A stretch of 64,000 nucleotides of DNA from Alviniconcha marisindica (taxonomy: Eukaryota > Mollusca > Gastropoda > Provannidae). The position numbers and the translations under genes are program-made. This document shows, piece after piece, positions 35,560 through 46,267 of the stretch. Positions within the stretch are counted from its first letter, which is position 1, and each line of letters begins with the position of its first letter. The notes under the pieces were generated by a model. The model searched no databases, had not been told where the DNA came from, and worked only from the letters and a program-made list of their open reading frames with translations. The DNA lies in contig JABMCL010000194.1 of assembly GCA_018857735.1 (NCBI GenBank), positions 613,501 through 677,500 of the forward strand, in the 5' to 3' direction.

Positions 35560-35841
35560 AATTAACAGAGCAATGATAACTCTTCAACTGTCTGTGGATG
35601 AAGCAGTTAAGTGCCTGAGCCAGTGTTTGCTCACGGCAGCACAGTGCATGGTTACGAATGTCTGTACAGGGCCCAGACAAAGTGTGTGGTTTGACTGTCA
35701 ATGCAAAACACTGAAAAGAGAAATGCGAAAATGGTATGGAAAATTTAGGCGAGTGAAACGTGGGGCAGAACGACAAAAGAATAGAACACAAGACGTTACC
35801 TGCAAAGAAAGATACAGGACATTATTAAAGACAAAAAACTA
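35560..35841 (+). pseudogene. LINE linker between endonuclease and reverse transcriptase
   Basis: An intact 89-residue frame beginning near LSVDEAVKCLSQCLL is followed by a basic stretch with WFDCQCKTLKREMRKWYGKF. Its place and Lys/Arg content match the linker of this LINE type. It has no separate function of its own. Confidence 0.6.
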
Positions 35842-36013
35842 ACTTACAGAATTGAAAAAGGTGAAAACCTTGCTAGACAAATTAAATTATCCGCGTGGCC
35901 AAACAGCAGCGTGATATTATTTAAGTCGCGTGGACCAATCATTTTAAGGGTGCGCTCGGCACAGAGCCAACCAGTGCCCAGCCTGTGGTCATTGATGAGG
36001 CAGACCCACTAGT

Positions 36014-36643
36014 GTGGATCTTCTTCACAGTCCTATCATTCAAGAGGAGATAATGAGAGCTGTTGAGCATCTCAGCAGCAACAAATCGCCAGATATTGGT
36101 GGCATACTCGCAGATACAATAAAGAACTCACTTTCGCAAATTGTACCTGTTTTGGTGGCATTGTTCAATCATATTTTCGATATAGGTCAATTCCCAACTG
36201 CATGGATAGGTGCAATTATTGTCCCGATACACAAAAGTGGCAACAAGAACGACCCTCATAACTATCCAGGGCTGTCATTCTTGGAAAGGCCTTTGCTCCG
36301 ATTTTGAATAAGCGACTGTCATGGTGGCAAGAGGAAAACAACAAGATTGCTGAAGAGCAAAGTGGTCTTCCTAATATTCAGCCATGGATAATGTGTCCGT
36401 TTTGTATGCAATTGTTCAAAGGTACCTGACGAAAAATCAGGGAAAGTGTATGTGTGCTTTGTTGACTTCAAAAAAGCATTTAATACCATCGACATACGTA
36501 TGCTGTGGAATGTCTTAAGCAAGGCTGGGGTAGGTGGAAAAATGTTGCAAATTTTGCAAAGCCTGTATAATATAATAAAATCGTGTGTAGGGTGTCCTGA
36601 AAGTCTTACCGACTTCTTGGATTGCCCATGGGGAGTGAGACAG

Positions 36644-36680
<37 letters not shown>

Positions 36681-37000
36681 ATGAATTAGCACTTGATGTC
36701 AACAAGAATGGATTGTGTGGGGTACAACTTATTCCGGATATAATACAAATTTTAATAATGCTCTTTACTGATGGCGTCATTTCGACATCATACTGTGTTA
36801 AAGGTCTCCAGATTCAGATTAACATAGTGCAACAATATACCGATAACTTTTCGATGACAATCAACATGTGCAAAACCTAAATAATTGTAATCGGAAAGGG
36901 GGGCTTCTTAGGTGCAAACAAAGTACGGGGGCATGGAAACGAAGTTATAGAAGCTGTAAACTGTTATAAGTACTTGAACTACGCTTTACTACTAAGTTCT
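36014..37000 (+). pseudogene. LINE reverse transcriptase domain, broken
   Basis: The first intact part (36014-36307) reads EEIMRAVEHLSSNKSPD, then LVALFNHIFDIGQFPTAW and IIVPIHKSGNKNDPHNY, the fingers region of non-LTR reverse transcriptases. After a frameshift, VCFVDFKKAFNTID supplies motif A (D in VDFKKAF) and PWGVRQG motif B. The motif C region reads LFTDGVIS where FADD would be expected, so a catalytic aspartate is lost. A T run replaces part of motif B. Confidence 0.85.
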
Positions 37001-37932
37001 CATTAACCCAAACGGTAAATGAGCTTACAGCAAAGGCAAGAACTGCACAAGTACAGAAGTACCTCTGGAGACTAGGAAATGTACATAGCGAGATGTTCTT
37101 TAAAATATTTAATGCTCAGTTTCTTCCCGTACTTGTGTATGGATCAGAGATATGCGGGTACCAGACATTTGGTGCGACAGAAAAGGCGCATTTGCTTGTT
37201 TGCAAGGCAACAGACTCCAAATGCTATGGTGCCCGGAGATCTGGGTCGATTCCTAATTAATTTTATTCTGAAAGCTGTACGGTGTATTAAAATTTGGCTC
37301 AGAATCCTGCGTTTACCAGAAGAAAGACTGACAAAGAAAGCCTACAGTATGTTGGTCAGTTTAAAAGAGAAGGTAAAAAGACATGGATGTTTCATGTAAT
37401 GAAACTGATTTGTGCAAATGGTTTTGGCGGTGTCGTTTCAACGGGGTCGTAGGCGATGTGGGTGTATTCCTCAGATGTTTCAGGCAGAGAATGGTTGAGT
37501 AGTATACACAAGGTTGGGCTACAGATATCGAGACTAAAGAATGGTTTGAATTTTATTCCAGAATTAAAAGTATTTTAGAAGGGGGGGGATACATAGACTA
37601 CCAGCAGAAAAGATGTTTCATGGACTCTTATTACACATCAGAGTGGGGATATCACCTATACATGTACACAGAATGCGTTACCAAACAGATGTCCCGAGGC
37701 ATTTACCTTGTCCTGTGTGTAAAAATGAAATCGAGGACAAATATCATGTGCTATCAGATGCAATGCTTTAGAAAAGATGTGAACATTAAAGCAAGTACTA
37801 GTACTATCCAGGACTGAATTTCTAATGCTCTTTCCCATGTCATGGCTGCAGATGACGCAGTCTATTATTCAGCTTTCACGCTTTCTGTACAGTGTCTTCG
37901 ACATGCGGAATCGAGCTGTATCAAATGAATGA
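37001..37932 (+). pseudogene. LINE C-terminal region with zinc-binding motif, broken
   Basis: Fragments such as LPVLVYGSEICGYQTFGA, RILRLPEERLTKKAYSML and RHLPCPVCKNEIEDKYHVL follow in order in shifting frames and end with DMRNRAVSNE and a TGA at 37930-37932. The Cys-Cys...His pattern is the usual C-terminal finger of such elements. Confidence 0.75.
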
Positions 37933-38057
37933 ATGGAATCCAGTATGTGTGTGATAGGAGTTTTAGAAGTAACGGAGATAAAGGATAAACGAACGGTTAA
38001 TTTAAAGTGAATGTACAAGGTTAATCTGGAAGGAGAATCTCGTCTTGTTCGACCAAA

Positions 38058-38720
38058 GGTTAGTTAGTAACTGGATTTTAACGTCCTGTCAACAGCACAG
38101 GGTCACCTCAGGACAATCAAACTCAGTCATGCAAACGCACGCTTCAAAACCCCTCCTACATGTAATCCCCTCCCAAATCAGTGCACAAAAACAATCCCTA
38201 CACAAACATATAACAAACCACACAAACACAAATTTTCGAAGAGTTAATCCCTTAAATATTACACCTGTTAAAAGAGTACATAAGGCTAAGACATGCTGGC
38301 GTCGTCGACCATTCCGTCTAATTTACTGATTTAAAAAAATGGACTGAAACAATTTTAAAAAATCAGTTTGCAAAAGTGACAAATGTCAGTGCCATATGGC
38401 AGCAACGCTGCACACACCACCTACCAACTATCATCTCCTAGCTGCTCAACAACAGCCATACAAAAAAAGTCCAACCCTCACGAAAAATGTTTGAGAGTTT
38501 TGAGGGGGTAAAATCAGGAGAAGGACAATCAGCAGAACGATGACAAGACAGAAAGAGCACATGGACTTGAGGAGATAGAAAAGAGAAATCAAATGACAAT
38601 CCTGAGATTCCAGAAGAGGTGGGAGTGGATGTGGGGGGGTGGGGGTGGGGGGTGTAGGAGGGGCATCAGACATCCCCAGCCTCCCTTCGGCGACTTTTTG
38701 AGCTGTGAGGGGGTTGCAGG
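38058..38720 (+). mobile_element. Interspersed repeat family, best preserved copy
   Basis: Begins TTAGTTAGTAACTGGATTTT and AACGTCCTGTCAACAGCACA. It continues through AGCTGCTCAACAACAGCCAT, then an AGACAGAAAGAGCACATGGA-like segment, and ends near CAGACATCCCCAGCCTCCCT. Matching segments in the same order occur at 26860-27895 (minus) and 39575-40265 (plus). No coding capacity and no clear terminal inverted repeat seen. Non-autonomous element of unknown class. Confidence 0.7.
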
Positions 38721-39084
38721 TAATCGCACTGAGCTGTGAGTGGGTTGCAGGTAATCGCACATTCTTAGTAAAAATCAGTACACGTCCTACATCAGTATTC
38801 TTTTTAAAACTGAATAATCAGAACCAGCAACCACCCCCACCCCCCCAAAAAAAATACAAAAATACTCAGCAGCATTAAGTACAACACCAAAACAAAAAAT
38901 CCTCCGAACAGTGAAAGATGTAGGGGGATGACGACATACAAGGACACCTGATAATCACGTGATGCTGGCTCCGCAACTACCGTTTTATTGTGACCTGAAG
39001 GCAAGCCTTCAGATCGTGACCACCCCACCTCTTCTCTCAAATTGTGCCTTTGCGAGCAGTTGTGCTGCGAGTTTGGTAATAAGG

Positions 39085-39320
39085 CAACAATGCTATTTCA
39101 CGCTGTTTTTAAATACAAGGCACCAGTGCTATTTCATGCTGTTTTTAAATACAATGCACCAATGCTATTTCACGCTGTTTTTAAATACAATGCACCAATG
39201 CTATTTCACGCTTTAAAAAAAATACAATGCACCAATTCTATTTCACGCTTTAAAAAAAATACAATGCACCAATGCAATTTCACGCTTTAAAAAAAAAAAA
39301 AATGCACCAATGTTGTTTCA
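39085..39320. repeat. Minisatellite, about 36-bp unit
   Basis: About six copies of CAATGCACCAATGCTATTTC plus ACGCTGTTTTTAAATA. Later copies have A runs in place of GTTTTTA. It is followed by a C run at 39348-39370. Confidence 0.9.
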
Positions 39321-39574
39321 CGCTGTTTTAAAACTTTCTTTTCTACCCCCCCCCCCCCCCCCCCCCCCCCAATTAGCTATTATAGGAATAGTTCTGGGAT
39401 TTGACCAATTATAATTATAGTTAGTTCGGTCTTGGATTTGAACTATTATTATAATGCAATGTGATAATGAAAGGAAACGTTTATAACCACTGTAAGAATA
39501 AAGAAGAAGAATGATGATGTGAAGAAAAACAGTTTTTAAATAACAACAGTAGTTAGTAGCTAAAATAATGACAA

Positions 39575-39826
39575 CAGTTAGTAACTAGATGTTAACATCT
39601 TGTCAACAACACGAGGTCCTCTCCGGAACATCAGACTATGTCATAAGCAAATGCACATTTCAAAACTCTTTCCATAATTATGTAAACCCTTTCTCAAGTC
39701 AAATCTACGAAATGAATCCATGCACAAATAAAAATAATAATAAATCATTAAATAAAAATAACAACATATACACACAAACATTAAACACGAATTTTTGAAG
39801 GGCTGGTGCCTTCCATATTGCCCTTG

Positions 39827-39890
<64 letters not shown>

Positions 39891-39934
39891 AAAACATGTA
39901 ATGCTAGAACATTCTAGTATCGTTGATCATTCTG

Positions 39935-39992
<58 letters not shown>

Positions 39993-40265
39993 AAGGAATG
40001 GACAGAATAGCAATTAAAATATACAACTGCATAAAGACGAACACTAATATATGGCAGCAGCAAGCTGCTCATATCTCTTACCACTATATGAGAATTTTCT
40101 GGAATTAAAATGACAGAACGGGTCACTTGCAAAAAAGTGACAGAACAGGAAGAGCAACAGGACTATGCTGAAAAACTAGAGAGGACCGAGACTGAAAAGT
40201 GTAATCAAACGACAGACCTGAGACTCCAGACAGGAGGGGGTGCCATCAGACACATCAGGCCTCCC
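39575..40265 (+). mobile_element. Interspersed repeat family, copy with microsatellites
   Basis: The head GTTAGTAACTAGATGTTAAC and ATCTTGTCAACAACACGAGG and the tail GAGACTCCAGACAGGAGGGG and CATCAGACACATCAGGCCTC match the copy at 38058. A CA run (39830-39887) and a TA run (39937-39990) have expanded inside it. Confidence 0.65.
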
Positions 40266-40299
40266 TCCCTTCGGGGTATACTGATGATAATAATAATGA

Positions 40300-40557
40300 T
40301 GCAAAACCATTTCTACACTTCTACCCAACTGCACTGACACAAGGCACCTTACAATCCAACACAAAGCATACATCAGGACTAAAACCATAAACCATGAACA
40401 CATAAATTTGATCTTATCCACCGCCATGTCTGAACATGGATAAACAAACACGAGGATACAACCGCAGCGGACCCGTCTGGCAAACAGTGCAAAATCGACC
40501 AAGGCACAGAAGTGAGTAACTGTGGCCATTGACTACTGGCAGGTTGGGAGATGTGGT

Positions 40558-40592
<35 letters not shown>

Positions 40593-40765
40593 GGGGTGTG
40601 ACGTGAAGGAGTATGCCTGAGGTTGGCGATGGAGGAAGGGAGGTTATTCCAAGTTGCAAGACCCTGATGGTAAAATGATGTCTGCCCGGGGTATTTCTGT
40701 TTGGCTGGACAGGAACAATAAAACTGACCACGTGAGAACAAAGTACAAAACATTGACTTCTTACT
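40300..40765 (-). mobile_element. Non-LTR retrotransposon tail fragment
   Basis: On the minus strand QTSFYHQGLATWNNLPSSI is the typical C-terminal motif of several LINE clades (WN.LP..I). A 33-bp G run on the plus strand (40559-40591) interrupts it; the 3'-side sequence follows. Confidence 0.6.
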
Positions 40766-42860
40766 GTCTGTTCACATTAATGTTGTATACTTTTTATGCC
40801 TGGTCTGTTCATATGTTTAAAAATGAATTAAGATAAGGTTAAATCTTTTTTTTAAACCCAGTCTCACTGTTGATATAAGCCTATGCCTTACTCGCTCCAA
40901 ACCCTTTCATATTAAACACAGTTGTTGGTTTGTATTTTTTTCACGGCATTTGCTTACCGATGTCTTAAACTATTACAGTAGTAAGTCTGTCCATGAGTGT
41001 CTCCCATAAGAGTGTCGACCCAAAGTTCGGTCGGCAAACTCAGTTGAAGCGAGGCATTTCAGTCGCTGCAGCTGAATCGGGTCATGCTTTTATTTCAGAA
41101 ACAGCAGAACATCTTTTCTATCATCCTGCGAAAGCTATTGTCTGCCACAGGGTCAAGGCCAGGCTTGGAGGTGTCTATAGCAGAGGCTGAAGGTGGCAGA
41201 CGCAGAAGGTGACACCGCTGTTCCACTGTCCAGCCATACGCTGTCCAAAATCGTGTCCCACTCACTTTCTATCACCGTCTTCGGTGCACACACATTCGGT
41301 AATTCTACTTAAAGTTGCGCAGTCGGTGCAACAAAACGCAGATCTGAGCAAAAAAAAATACTTCACTCACAGGTAGCTTACAGAAAGAAGAAGAAGAAGA
41401 AAACGTCTGAAAACCAAACCAACGACCTGGCCGAACTTACACGTAACCTTTGAGGTAATGTTCCAAGGGAGGTAATCGCCATTCATTCTATTACCCAAGA
41501 GCACACGAGTTGCTTCGCCGTCTCTTTCTCTGTGGCCTTTTCTTCGCGCGCGCGCAGGCCTGTACATGTGTAATGTGCTCAACGACTCTCTGGGCGCTGA
41601 CAAAAGAATCAACTAGCCCAAACACAAAGACACTACACACACAATACAGTCTGTTCAAAACACAAGTCAGTAAGTCGCAAGTTTGTCTAATTTACTCTTA
41701 CAACGTTAAGATCTATCTATCTATCAGAATCAGTACAGAGTAACGTATTTTTGGTACCCATTCACATTCCGTCAGCACTCACCACGAAAAACTGCTGAAA
41801 TCACTTATGACTAAGAGCAGGCACACAGCTGGGAGAGGATTTGGACAAATGAAGGTGAATGAATGGACCGGAAAGGAAGCAAATCCTGGCAGTGGGCGAA
41901 GACCTGGGCCAGGCTTTCAAAGGGAGACCATTAATTTTGTGAGCTCTGGGTTCTCAACAGAGCGGGCCTTAATTTCTGCGTCCGCAGTATCCACTGCGTA
42001 TAAAACAATAAAAAAACAACAACGACAAAACACAGTCCAAAATGGTCTTTTTAAAATGCCATTTAATATTTTTGGGGGGTACATATACAAGTCCACAATG
42101 TGTAAAAATGATATCAAAAATTGCACACGCAAAATGTACTAAACACTACTAAAGCCGAGCCGCTTCCTAAAGGTCAGAGGCCACTCACCGACCGGCCCGT
42201 GTTACAGCCCCTTCCTTCCCTCTGCTACAAATTCATGCGCAATACCACTTTGCGTACCGGGCAGGGGAAAAACTGGAAGAAAAGAACGGAAAGCAAGCAG
42301 CATGAAACAGTCGAAACCAAAAGGAAGAAAGCAGAGAGAGAATGTGACAAAAGACAAGACAACAACAACAACAACAAAACAGCTGCAGCAACGCCACTAT
42401 CAGAAACAGTCAATTTATTTGTTTATGGGAATGCTTGTTCAGCGCCTCATTTCGAGATGAACCTTTGTCGATTCACAATGGCAACTATAGCGTCATTGTC
42501 TGCTTCCGAGCTCACTGACAGCTACACTGAGAGCCTGACTGGCTGTTCGCAGCGCGTTCTCAATCTCCACCAAAGTGGTTGCAGTGCCGTTTCGTTGTTA
42601 CACGACTGGTGCCACGCGAAACTGATGCCGCCTCGGCGCAAGTTCTGTGTACACCATATAATAATGCACCGGTTTATGGTGTCACTGTTCGAAGCCACAT
42701 ACGCAGGGTGCATGTGCATTTAGCAGGCTGTAACCCGCCACTTGTCTTTTTGGCAGAATGACTGGCATCTTTGACGTGCTACTGCGGTAACAAGGGGTTG
42801 GAACGGATACCGAAATAAGAGTCAGCACAGAAAGTTGACTCGGAGAAGAAAATTCTCCCG
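40766..42860. other. Unique-looking non-coding DNA
   Basis: The longest frame (42121-42723, plus, 200 residues) has no recognisable domain and mixes basic low complexity (NNNNNKT) with unstructured sequence. GAAGAAGAAG at 41385 and GCGCGCGCGC at 41549 are local low complexity. I cannot support a gene. Confidence 0.4.
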
Positions 42861-42861
42861 C

Positions 42862-42937
42862 CGCTCCTGCCGGGACTCGAACCCGAGACCTTTCGATCAC
42901 GAGTCCGTTGCTCTGCCACTATGCTATCCCCGCTCCC
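42862..42937 (-). mobile_element. tRNA-like sequence, probably SINE head or tRNA pseudogene
   Basis: On the minus strand GGGGATAGCATAGTGGCAGA and GCAACGGACTCGTGATCGAA are followed by GGTCTCGGGTTCGAGTCCCG. The B box (GGTTCGAGTCC) is perfect and the A box is good. The loop CTCGTGA would place a CGT (threonine) anticodon, but the anticodon stem (ACGGA with TCGAA) and the acceptor stem do not pair, so it is not a working tRNA. Confidence 0.6.
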
Positions 42938-42996
42938 AAGAAAATGGTAAACCAGAGAGAAACTGAGAGTATAACAGCATCATCAACAAAACTACC

Positions 42997-43022
42997 CCCC
43001 CCCCCCCCCCCCCCCCCCCCCC
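42997..43022. repeat. C run
   Basis: About 25 uninterrupted C followed by an A run. Confidence 0.9.
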
Positions 43023-43820
43023 AAAAAAAAAGAAGAAGAAAAGGCAACAACAACAACGAAGGACCACATCAGAATAATTCGTCGCATCGATGGACAAACC
43101 TGGAGCATAAAATGCTTAAAAAGTTCAATAGTGAATTATAATAAAAATATTTTTTAAAAGTTGTATTTCTACATCTGTTTGATGTTTTACACACACACAC
43201 ACAAACACACACACCAAGCAAACACCGTCACACTCGTGCCACGACACACTCACACAGGACAAACACGTGCGCACGCCCACAAATGACACACGCTTTTGCA
43301 CAAAGACTGACAACAATTTGACAAACTATACCTGTGAATGTGGTCAAGAATGCGAGCACTACCTTGCAGCTGCTGGGCCTTGGGGAAAATTCAAAGTTTT
43401 CACTCGAAATAAAAGATTCAGAGACCTGCCAACACCCACCATGACGTGACAACAAATGACAGCGTCCAAGTATTCGTCCAAGCCCAACTGGTCTCACTGC
43501 AGTATGCTGCACGAGAGGCACGTCTTGCACGGGCTAACCGAGTTTCCAGGTACTGACCAGCAACAGGCGCCGGAGAGCTTGGAAACTATTTATAGCTGTA
43601 CAGGTTAAAAGAAGCCTCGCCAGCTGCTGTGGGCAGTTCGTTTTGTGAATACATTATTTCAAGCTTCCACAGAACTAACAAGAACTAGCTGCTTATCCTG
43701 CGCATCCGTTCTGTTTATTTGTCTTGTTATTTCTGCGAAGTAACACTGATAATTGTATTCAATCACCAGTTTTACTGGAAAGTAATAATGGTTTCCGTAT
43801 TATCTACGGGACATTGTACT

Positions 43821-43823
<3 letters not shown>
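43023..43823. other. Non-coding DNA
   Basis: Short CA stretch at 43190-43212. No gene supported. Confidence 0.45.
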
Positions 43824-43860
<37 letters not shown>

Positions 43861-44006
43861 GGGGGGGGGGGGGTCCTACATTTTGTGCAAATACCTAGCA
43901 GCTGTTTTTATTTTAACTCATTACTGAACTTATTAAGATTTCAATCATGTACCTGTGTCTATCGATCTGACAAATATACTGATGTGGTGGGGGGGGGGGG
44001 GGGTGG
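43824..44006. repeat. GT microsatellite with G runs
   Basis: GT (43824-43858) passes into a G run (43859-43873). Another G run lies at 43988-44002. Confidence 0.93.
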
Positions 44007-45336
44007 GCGTTCTTCTCTTCTTTTTGTTTGTTTGTTTGTTGTTGTTGTTGGCTTTTTGTTAGTTATGTTGTTGATGTTATTGTTATCCTACCTCTCTCGT
44101 TTATTGTTTTCTTTTCACATTGCTGTTGCTGGCCGTGGCGTTGCTGCAGCTGTTGACATTTTCTTCTTCTTTTTACCTTTTGTTTCTTTCTCTCTTTTTT
44201 TTTCTTCTCTCTTTTTTTTCTTTTTTTTTCTTTCTCCCTCAAATTTCTGTATCTCTGATAAAGACGAATAAAATTCTACTCTCTCATGTCTTTCGAGTTT
44301 GATTCACGATTGCTTTTGCTAACTCCTTCTTTCTTTCTTTCTTTACTCCCATTTTCCTTTCCGTTACACGAACTGGTATTATGCCTACATTTATACCGCA
44401 TTTATGAAAATGGCACGTGTAAAGGCGGTAGTTAACGTTTCGTTTTCGCTGATGAGACAAAAATACTGTCTTGACAAACAATCTGGATCCCGCCCCTCTA
44501 GCGAACAGGGCGCAAGGTGTCAGCGGAGAGGTGTTTTGCACGTGGACACCGAAAATTTGTCCTCACTGTGGCCGTGAAGCGAAGGCTGGTTTGAACACTT
44601 CTTCCTCCAGGGCTTAAAGTCCTCAGCTGTTGTGCTGACATATTAGGGACAGACTTTGACCAGCAGCACGTGCTGAGGACTTTCACCGGCTGACGGCGGG
44701 CCCTCATTGTGGCAGACTGCAAGGTTCTGGGGTGAAAACGGTGCAGCTGGGCGTCACCGCCTGGGGCCTGTCTATAACACATCAGGATTTCAAAACACGG
44801 GTTTCCCTTCATGCCAGCTTTGATTCTTGATTGTGTTTGCTACAGTCGAGTACCCCTAGCCGTCACTAACGCATGAGGAGTGCAAATTGGTGGTCAAATC
44901 AGCCGAGCAGTTTTTATTTGGATCTCTACCTGTTGCAAAAAGGCCGTCGTTTGGGAACAAAGCCCGGACTGTGAAGGCTAGTTCATCTAACGTCTACACG
45001 CCATATTTCTGTCGTACCGTTGACACATGCACAGTCATAGTATCGTTATGTCATCGTCATCTTCTAACTGCCAGCGCTGTCGGCTTGAGAAAACTGACTG
45101 ACTGGTAGAATTATTTTAATTTTTATTTCCTATTGGCGTTGACAAATTATTTCAAAGAATTTTTTGTTTTCTTTCGTTTTGTTAACTTGTTCAAATATAA
45201 ACTGTCTTTGCATTTTCTTTAGCTTTGCAAGGAACAGCTGTGAGACAGATCGTTGGAATGTAACTACAATCTTTGTCAAGGAACGGTTATGAGCTCAGAT
45301 CTCCTCGCCCCCCTCTCTGTCTGTCCAGGAGAGGCA

Positions 45337-45340
<4 letters not shown>
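44007..45340. other. Non-coding DNA, T-rich at its start
   Basis: Pyrimidine-rich at 44155-44240. A segment GTGCTGACATATTAGGGACA at 44632 resembles part of the SINE-like copy at 57605, so a weak fragment may be present. On the minus strand TTTATT at 45122 (AATAAA in reverse) is a possible polyadenylation signal for the LRRC71-like gene. Confidence 0.4.
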
Positions 45341-45391
<51 letters not shown>

Positions 45392-45590
45392 CAGGATGGG
45401 AACTTTTTCTCTCTATCCGCCCTCTTTCTGCAAGAGGTACATCTTGTCATGTCGTGTTTCTGTAATTTGTCCCCCCCCCCCCCCCCCCCCACCACCACCA
45501 CTGACTCTCTCTCTCTCCGTCCAGGAAGGGCACTTTGTCTTTCTCTACATCTTGTCATGTCGTGTCTGTCTATTCCGCCCCTCCCCCTCC

Positions 45591-45653
<63 letters not shown>

Positions 45654-45666
45654 CTCTCTCTCTCTG
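45341..45666. repeat. CT microsatellites and C run
   Basis: CT (45341-45388), C run (45471-45490) and CT (45597-45665). Two copies of a surrounding unit (CTGTCCAGGAGAGGCATCTC, TACATCTTGTCATGTCGTGT) show that the CT runs sit in a duplicated segment. Confidence 0.9.
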
Positions 45667-45734
45667 TGCAGACAAGAGTGAACTGTTACCAGCTGCCGCA
45701 GACTTCTTTCGTTTTGTTGACGTGGCGGAGTGAC

Positions 45735-46260
45735 GAGTGTATGGGATGACGAGTGTATGGGATGGCAGGTGTAGGATGACGGGTGTGTGGTGTGACGGGT
45801 GTACGGGGTGGTGGGTAAGGGGTGACGGGTGTATGGGATGACGGGTGTGATGGGTGTATGGGGTGACGGGTGTATGGAGTGGTGGGTAAGGGGTGACGGG
45901 TGTATGGGATGACGGGTGTGTGGTGTGACGGGTGTATGGGGTGACGGGTGTATGGGGTGACGGGTGTACGGAGTGGTGGGTAAGGGGTGACGGGTGTATG
46001 GGATGACGGGTGTGTGGTGTGACGGGTATATGGGGTGACGGGTGTACGGAGTGGTGGGAAAGGGGTGACGGGTGTATGGGATGACGGGTGTGTGGTGTGA
46101 CGGGTGTGTGGTGTGACGGGTATATGGGGTGACGGGTGTACGGAGTGGTGGGTAAGGGGTGACGGGTGTATGGGATGACGGGTGTGTGACGGCGGGTGTA
46201 TGGGATGACGGGTGTGTGGTGACGGGTGTATGGGATGACGGGGGTGTGGTGACGGGTGTG
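45735..46260. repeat. Minisatellite at the 3' end of the LRRC71-like gene
   Basis: Built from a 14-16-bp core (GACGGGTGTATGGGAT and GACGGGTGTGTGGTGT) arranged in a higher-order unit of about 95 bp that includes GTGGTGGGTAAGGG. It ends about 8 bp from the stop codon and would be 3' UTR in the transcript. Confidence 0.93.
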
Positions 46261-46267
46261 GGGCTGG

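Larger units (their letters stand above)
34355..37990 (+). mobile_element. Non-LTR retrotransposon (LINE), nearly complete but broken
   Basis: Remnants occur in the expected order: ORF1-like RNA-binding protein (34355-34690), endonuclease (34690-35420), linker (35560-35880), reverse transcriptase (36000-37000) and a C-terminal region with a CPVC zinc-binding motif (to 37932). Frameshifts and stops occur in every domain. A 26-bp T run at 36650-36675 stands where the segment after GVRQG should continue, and a 52-bp element is inserted in the ORF1 part. I do not assign a clade. The copy is inactive. Confidence 0.85.

Noticed and set aside
42121..42723. 200-residue plus-strand frame
   Set aside because: No domain, no codon-level or compositional hint of coding, and no clear splice sites; could be chance in a 64-kb window.
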